Origin: Pelagophyceae sp. CCMP2097 | Taxonomy: Eukaryota > Sar > Pelagophyceae | Reading direction: 5' to 3' | Length of the DNA: 10,728 nucleotides | Assembly: GCA_026770575.1 (NCBI GenBank) | Contig: MU657188.1 | Span: 456,466-467,193 of the forward strand | Part shown: in pieces, positions 6,110 through 10,728 of the stretch | Position numbering within the stretch: position 1 is the first letter of the stretch | Layout of the letters: each line of letters opens with the position of its first letter | Notes under the pieces: generated by a model | Told to the model about the DNA's origin: nothing | The model's input: the letters and a program-made list of their open reading frames with translations, nothing else | Databases searched by the model: none | Program-made: the position numbers and the translations under genes

Positions 6110-7743
6110 TCAGAAGCGGAACATTTGCTTGAGCATGGACAGCGCGTTCTGCTTCTCCTCGGGCGAGGAAGAGACGTCGCGGACGGACGTCATCGGGCCG
6201 TGCAGGAGCTTGGAGACGATGCCCCTCGACAGCCTCTCAACTGCCTCAATCTCTTTCTGAGAAAGCGAGGCCAACCTCGCGTTGGCGCGCCGCATCTCCT
6301 GCTGCCGCATCTGCTCGGCGTGCTTTTGCAGCTTCATGATCTCCGGCACGGCACCTACAGAAAATCATCAACCATCTTTTTTTTCAAGGGCCCGCGCTTT
6401 TTCAAAATCACGCACCCAGCGACGTGACCCATCCGCGGAAGGTGAGGGCGTCCTCCTCGAGCAGCACCTCGGCTGCCACAATTTCCTTTCGGCGTTTCGC
6501 GGTGTTCCTCGAGACGACGGCCTTCAAGGAATCGACATCATAAGACGCGACGTTCTTCATTCCAACTGTCGCCGGGTCGACATTTCGCGGCACGGCGATG
6601 TCCACCAGCATCAAGCGGCGTTGGCGGTCCGCCACCGACGATGCTTCGATGACGAAGCCCTCGGCGGAGGAAGCGGTGAAAACTAAATCGGCATTCTGCA
6701 CGTTCACCTCTAATTCGTCAGACAACACCACGGTTATGTCGATGTCGTGCGACAGCTTGAACTCGTCGGCCATGGCCTGGGCGCGTGGCCGAGAGCGGTT
6801 CACTAAAACGCATTTCGTAAGACCATGCGACGCCATGTGAGTCAATAAGAGCCGGGTCATCTTGCCCGCGCCGACCATGGTGACCGAAGCCTCCTGCACA
6901 GTCATCCCTAAATCAGCAACGGCCCGGTCCGCCGCGAGTTCATAAGCAGCGGAAGAAATGGAAACGGCGCCTCGTGAGATGCCCGTCTCATCGCGAACCC
7001 TTTTACCCGCCGCAACAGCAGCATTCAGCAACCGCGACGTCACCTTCCCGCCGGCGCCGTCGATGGCGTGGGCGTAGCAGGCCTTCATCTGGGCCAGGAT
7101 CTGGCCTTCGCCGACGACGAGGGAATCTAAACCGGCGGAGACCTTGAAGGCGTGAGCGACAGCATCTTCGTCAGACAACATGAACAGGGAAGAACGCAAA
7201 TCTCCCATGGCCAGACCCGACCGCTTCTGCAGATACGCCGTGGTGGCCGCGATCGCTTGCCGGCCTACGAAGAGAGCGTGGGCGGGGTGCCGCTTCACGG
7301 AAAGAACAGACAAAACACGCACCGTCCCTCGCGGAAAAGTAGACCTCGAAGCGGTTGCACGTCGACAACACCGCGGCTTCGGCCACGGCTCCATTTGACG
7401 CTTCGACGATCTCGCGCGCGGCCGTCTCCCATTCCGCTTCGGCAATGGCGAGCTTCTCTCGGACGTCAATCTTCGCATTATGATGGCTCAGGCCCACGAC
7501 GAAGACATCTAAAGGCTTCTCCGCCGCCGATAGACGCGCCAAACGCTTGGCCGCCTCTTCATCGTCGTCGTCCACCATCGCCGCCAGCGCCGCCCGCGAA
7601 GCGTCCGCCGCCGCCAGCGGTAAAGCTTCGGCCGGGGCCAGCGCCGCGCCCATAGAGGCGAACCGCCGCTGCACCGTCGGCGCCTCGAAGCCCGACACCG
7701 CCAAAGCAGCGCACGCCAGTCCAGCGCGCCACGCGGAAACCAT
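6110..7743 (-). CDS. HEMA: Plastid glutamyl-tRNA reductase, three exons
   Basis: Joined exons 7743-7323, 7264-6416 and 6354-6110 encode 504 residues. The enzyme reduces glutamyl-tRNA(Glu) with NADPH to glutamate-1-semialdehyde, the first committed step of chlorophyll and heme synthesis in the plastid. Residues 1-18 (MVSAWRAGLACAALAVSG) look like a signal peptide. The next residues FEAP fit the Phe-led cleavage motif used for complex red-type plastids, and a transit region follows to about 76. The catalytic domain starts VVGLSHHNAKIDVREKLA (82-99), and the nucleophile is Cys129 in STCNR. GLDSLVVGEGQILAQMK is at 185-201, the NADPH loop GAGKM at 272-276, and DIAVPRNVDP at 362-371. The dimerisation domain (about 425-504) includes LSRGIVSKLLHGP. 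All key motifs are intact. The start at 7743 has a good context (GCCATGG) and puts the signal peptide at the N terminus. The frame is open a further 31 codons upstream. Removing the first intron gives exactly 27 residues between EVY and LRSSLF, the same as my recollection of the bacterial enzyme. Confidence 0.92.
6355..6415 (-). other. HEMA intron 2, 61 nt, phase 1
   Basis: Donor GTGCGT follows TCGCTGG and acceptor TTTTCTGTAG precedes GTGCCGTGCC. Splicing links FRGWVTSLG to AVPEIMKLQKHAEQ, restoring the C-terminal dimerisation domain. Unspliced reading ends two codons inside the intron and would remove that whole domain. Same phase and same donor hexamer as intron 1. Confidence 0.88.
7265..7322 (-). 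other. HEMA intron 1, 58 nt, phase 1
   Basis: Donor GTGCGT follows exon end GACG. The acceptor CTCTTCGTAG is preceded by a pyrimidine-rich stretch. Splicing joins STCNRFEVYFSARD to GRQAIAATTAYL in frame. Without it the frames on either side do not connect. A nearer AG (GTGAAG at 7298-7293) would leave the wrong frame. Confidence 0.85.
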
Positions 7744-8163
7744 GGCCACGAGGAAACGTGGGCCCACGCACCTTGAAGAAGGGGAAGATCCGGCCCCATA
7801 ACCTGTCGCCGAGATTTTTCCGGGAACGGAAAGCACTTTTCGGCTTGGCCTGGGCCAGCGGGCTCCCGTCTAGGCGTCTACGGAGGAAAAGGCCTTTCAA
7901 CAGTCACATCCTTCTTCGATGGCCTTTGAAACTCCCGTCGGACGAACAAACGTCCGGGACCGGATTTTTTTCGGTAAAGCACCCGATCCCCGCTCTCGAT
8001 TCGGGCTTGGCCAGGCAGCTCCTCGAGCCGACGTCTTTGCGCCGAGCGCAACTCCGGTCGATGAAAATTCCGTTCCGGAAATTCCGGGCTCGTGCAACGG
8101 CCGCGTCGCAGCGGCCAATGGAAAGGGGCGGTCAATCGAGGCCGCTTCTCGCCACCACAGGAA

Positions 8164-8195
8164 AAAAATCCGACCATAATTCTGGTCGAATTTTT
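8164..8195. repeat. 13-bp inverted repeat
   Basis: Arms AAAAATCCGACCA (8164-8176) and TGGTCGAATTTTT (8183-8195) pair at 12 of 13 positions around a 6-nt loop. The T run on the 3' arm gives a terminator-like look, but in a eukaryotic nucleus this is more likely a small repeat or regulatory stem. It lies about 420 bp upstream of the HEMA start. Confidence 0.55.
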
Positions 8196-8577
8196 CGGCG
8201 CATGCAACGTTGCAAAGACTCAGAATACTCGATGGGATCTCGATGGGCGGCAACGTTCCGGGCCCGCCCTCGCCACGACGCGGGCGAGGGGCTCGTCCAA
8301 AGAACGTGGTTTCTTCGATAACTCGGCGCAGACCATGGCCGAACATAGGGGCTCCTGCAGCCGCCACCGCGCCCGCCAAACGGGCCCGCCGGACGAGAAG
8401 GGTCTGACGTGTCACGGTCAAAGTCGCTAAATAGGCTTCCCGGATTAGTACATGTGGCATTCCTACATGTAATCGATTTCAGGAATGTTCCCATCGTAAT
8501 CTCAAGCCCCTGCGTGGCACGATACGATTGAATGGAATTCCCGGCAACTAGCGACGTTTCACTTAGATGAGGTGCCG

Positions 8578-8687
8578 TGGGTATATAGGAGCATGTCGTG
8601 ACTCTTTATATACCCAGTCTCCAGCGGACCAGAGCACTGGGACGCGATATCCCTTTTGCTCTTCCTATCAACACGATAGGAGATATC
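8578..8687. repeat. Cluster of stem-loops of unknown function
   Basis: TGGGTATATA (8578-8587) pairs perfectly with TATATACCCA (8607-8616) around a 19-nt loop. TCCTATC (8663-8669) pairs with GATAGGA (8675-8681), and outside it GATATC (8646-8651) pairs with GATATC (8682-8687). It may be a structured RNA or just repeat debris. I compared it by eye with U5, U6, 5S and tRNA and saw no match. Confidence 0.45.
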
Positions 8688-8768
8688 TCCGGATTTGATC
8701 GAACAGAAATCTTTATGCCGGCCGATAGACTCTTTTAGTAAGCACGCTCTGAAATTTGCTTGATCATC

Positions 8769-8931
8769 TAGGAAGTGCCTGCCCCTATTTGATTCTGGAC
8801 CAATTTGATTCAGGTTTGGCCAATCAGGGGTCTTATAATGTGAATTTAACCAATCACGGCGCCTCCAAAAAGGAGAATCAAATTGGGAAATCCCCAAAGA
8901 AGGCGAATCAAATAGGGGCAGGCACTTCCTA
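8769..8931. mobile_element. MITE-like element with perfect 27-bp terminal inverted repeats
   Basis: The ends 8769-8795 and 8905-8931 are perfect 27-bp inverted repeats. They begin TA then GGAAGTGCCTGCCCC, consistent with a TA target duplication. A second inner inverted pair CCAATTTGATTC (8800-8811 and 8875-8886) is offset, as if 14 bp were inserted or lost on one side. At 163 bp it has no coding capacity; the open frame running through it (8756-9133) is accidental. Terminal perfection suggests a fairly recent insertion. The ends are unrelated to those at 3948-4185 and 4813-4939, so it is a different family. Confidence 0.75.
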
Positions 8932-10686
8932 CTTTCCTCTGAACATACACTACTCATGCGTGAGAAAGGCGCCTTCTACTGGGTTCTACGTCGTCTTTAG
9001 AGTTGAGACCCCCTCTGTGTGTCCAGTGTCGACGACCCCAAGAAACTATTTCGACCATACAAGATGGTTCGCCCATAAAACTGATTTTGCATTGCGCACT
9101 TTTTTGACAAAACTATTGCGGCCTTCGACTTGAGCTTCCGGCGGCCGCGCAAGCACCCCCAGGAAAATTCCGCCGTACCGCTACTTCCACGATTGACCAA
9201 CTCTTCGCAATAGTTACAGCGATTTTAGATGTACGTAGCTATAAACACACACCACATTTTCCTCAAATAGAGAGAAGAAACGCCCGTTTTTTTGAAAAAT
9301 ACGGGTCAACTGGAGCTTTTTAAGAACCTTCCGGCGGAATTTAGGCTACGTTTTCCAGAGGTTGCTCGACGTAGCCGCCTTCGCAACGGCCGTACGCGCC
9401 CATCGGCGGCGAATGAACAAAAATAGGAGGTGTCCTTGGGTGGAAACGGCCGTCGCCAAAGTCGCCAAATCAATTTTCTCGGCCCATATAGGACATAGCA
9501 AAGTTCATGCACCAGCGCTGGAAGCGTCGCGGCGCCCCCGCGCGATCCCAGTTACTATACCTCCAAAGACCTTTGCAATTTTCCGCAAAAAATTCAGAAC
9601 CTTCCTGGGCGAAACATCTTGTAGAGCCCTGCAGCCGCCATTACATTGATACTTGGGAACTCAGGTCGATTGTGCAAGGTCAATGGCGATGAATATGCCC
9701 CACGTAGAACCACGTGGGCGCGGCCTCCAGAGTGCTTGGGGGTCCTCTGGGACCCCCATGCGGGTCTAGGATCAAGCTATCGTGTACCAAAGGGTCTTCA
9801 TGTTGACGAAGGTGGCAAAATAATTTGGAGACGACACGCGGGGACCCCAGCAGGCGGCTCTGGCTCGATGAGAATGGCGTCGTCGGCGGAACTTTTGCAC
9901 CCGGAGCTATAGAGGTACATGGACTACACCGTGAGGCAAAATTGGGGGCGTCAGCACGCTGCTAGTGACCACTGGGTCAACACCAATTTGATGACGGGAG
10001 CGTGAGCCTGCCAGATGGGGTCGCATGTCGTCAATTCACGATCCTGTCAACTCGCACTTGGCAGGGTGCTCGTTGATGACCCCAAGCGGCCCACTGCACT
10101 CTAAAACCCGGGATTTTCGACGTGCGCGTCCGATGGCGGCTCTCAGATAAAAGCACGCTTAAAGACGCAATATGGCTGCCACTGAGTGCATTCTTTCGAT
10201 TTCGAAGAAAGTTAGGAGCGTGGATGCCGTGGGAATCACCTTGCGCGTACGCTCATGCAAAATTGGGAGCGTGGGCATGCATGCACGCAGGATGGGACTC
10301 GATACCAGCAAGATGCAAAAGGTACCCATAAAAAAACGCACGCGCAGCGATGCTTGTGCCCCCAAAATCGCCATGCGAGGGCATCGAGCCTATAAGACGG
10401 CGTGGCCAGACTCTAAAGGTGAACCCAAGTGTTCCGCGCGCGCCCACCGCCAGTAGTTCGTGTGTGTTCAAGTCTTTTTTCCGAACTTATTCGGCATTTT
10501 CGCCAGTGTGTGTTTACTAAAACAAGTTTATCGGCGGCATGAGATTGAAGGCTTGACCGGCGTTGCACCGTGGTACCGACTCTGCGCAGACTCATCTGGA
10601 AGGACCGGATCCTGAAGGGCACCGCAATCCTCAAGGTATGACGGGCAAAAACGACGTAAAATTACTCAGAGCTCAAATCGAATTCT
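8932..10686. other. Repeat-poor intergenic stretch, no supported gene
   Basis: About 1.75 kb without a recognisable gene. Short open frames exist (for example 9362-9649, 9646-9912 and 10172-10456 on +), but none has a family motif. Small inverted repeats occur at 9111-9120 with 9206-9215, at 9283-9305 (CCCG, T run, A run, CGGG), at 9699-9718 and at 9737-9758. A word GGGAGCGT recurs at roughly 52-bp spacing in two places (9944/9996 and 10214/10265). Confidence 0.4.
9699..9758. repeat. Two adjacent tight hairpins
   Basis: CCCACGT (9699-9705) pairs with ACGTGGG (9712-9718). TGGGGGTCC (9737-9745) pairs perfectly with GGACCCCCA (9750-9758) around TCTG. The second is a very stable GC stem. No function can be assigned. 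Confidence 0.55.
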
Positions 10687-10728
10687 GAGAACTCAAAACT
10701 CGATTCCGGAGAACTCAAAACTCAAACT
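10687..10728. repeat. Start of a short tandem repeat at the window edge
   Basis: GAGAACTCAAAACTC occurs at 10687-10701 and 10709-10723 (period 22 bp). A diverged unit lies before it (GAGCTCAAATCGAATTC at about 10668). The array probably continues past the end of the window. Confidence 0.6.

Larger units (their letters stand above)
7744..8768. other. Upstream region of HEMA, no supported gene
   Basis: About 1 kb that should contain the HEMA promoter and 5' UTR. A GTGCGT donor-like hexamer lies at 7771-7766 (- strand), 23 nt before the start codon. A long open frame runs on the - strand from 8460 to 7897 and another on + from 7758 to 8321; neither product is recognisable. There is a hairpin at 8164-8195 (12 of 13 bp, 6-nt loop) and structured DNA at 8578-8687. 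No TATA box is placed confidently relative to HEMA. Confidence 0.4.

Noticed and set aside
7897..8460. 187-codon open frame on - upstream of HEMA
   Set aside because: No family motif, and an equally long frame exists on the other strand (7758-8321). It could be repeat-derived, but I cannot show that.
8700..8745. U5 snRNA-like loop (CTTTTAGTAAG)
   Set aside because: The core differs from the conserved U5 loop, and no flanking stem or Sm site was found.
8756..9133. 125-codon open frame on +
   Set aside because: Its first half is the 163-bp MITE, and the remainder has no motif.
9646..9912. 88-codon open frame on + containing ATGGCGTCGTCGGC, identical over 14 bases to the BTB/Kelch start
   Set aside because: A MASSA start is common by chance. 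The frame stops soon after, and no BTB or Kelch sequence follows.
1..10728. CRISPR arrays, operons, ribosome binding sites or phage genes
   Set aside because: None seen. The window is eukaryotic, and the repeats lack spacer architecture.

Overview
The window reads as nuclear DNA of a microalga with a complex (secondary, red-type) plastid. A pelagophyte or related stramenopile is my best inference. Three things support this: a glutamyl-tRNA reductase gene whose protein starts with a signal peptide ending in a Phe-containing cleavage motif (SG^FEAP), two tiny spliceosomal introns with GTGCGT donors, and a single-exon KCTD-type BTB plus Kelch protein. The DNA is GC-rich where it codes and full of repeats where it does not. 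No operon, bacterial or phage feature is visible.

Only two genes can be supported. On the + strand, 990-2555 encodes a 521-residue BTB/Kelch protein with six Kelch repeats. On the - strand, 7743 down to 6110 encodes the plastid glutamyl-tRNA reductase (HEMA) in three exons, giving 504 residues. They face each other tail to tail across about 3.5 kb of repeat-rich DNA. No functional link between them is evident. HEMA supplies tetrapyrrole precursors in the plastid, while the BTB/Kelch protein looks like a protein-interaction scaffold or a possible ubiquitin-ligase adaptor.

Layout: 1-989 is 5' DNA with G runs and a CG-alternating tract. After the BTB/Kelch gene comes a GC-rich minisatellite (about 2664-3240) built from 29-, 27- and 18-bp units, then a 34-bp direct repeat pair (3256-3440). 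A run of short palindromes follows (3488-3547), then an A-tailed, tRNA-like SINE candidate on the - strand (3655-3848), a GACA microsatellite, a near-perfect 107-bp inverted repeat flanked by TA (3948-4185) and a second 23-bp hairpin (4199-4261). A small element with 18-bp inverted termini lies at 4813-4939. The stretch 4940-6109 has open frames but nothing recognisable. Upstream of HEMA (7744-8768) are several stem-loops, and at 8769-8931 there is a MITE-like element with perfect 27-bp inverted ends including terminal TA. From 8932 to the end I see no supportable gene, only hairpins and the start of a short tandem repeat.

I do not see an obviously new biological system. The most interesting parts are the layered mobile or foldback DNA at 3.2-4.9 kb and the several non-autonomous elements with no transposase gene in the window.
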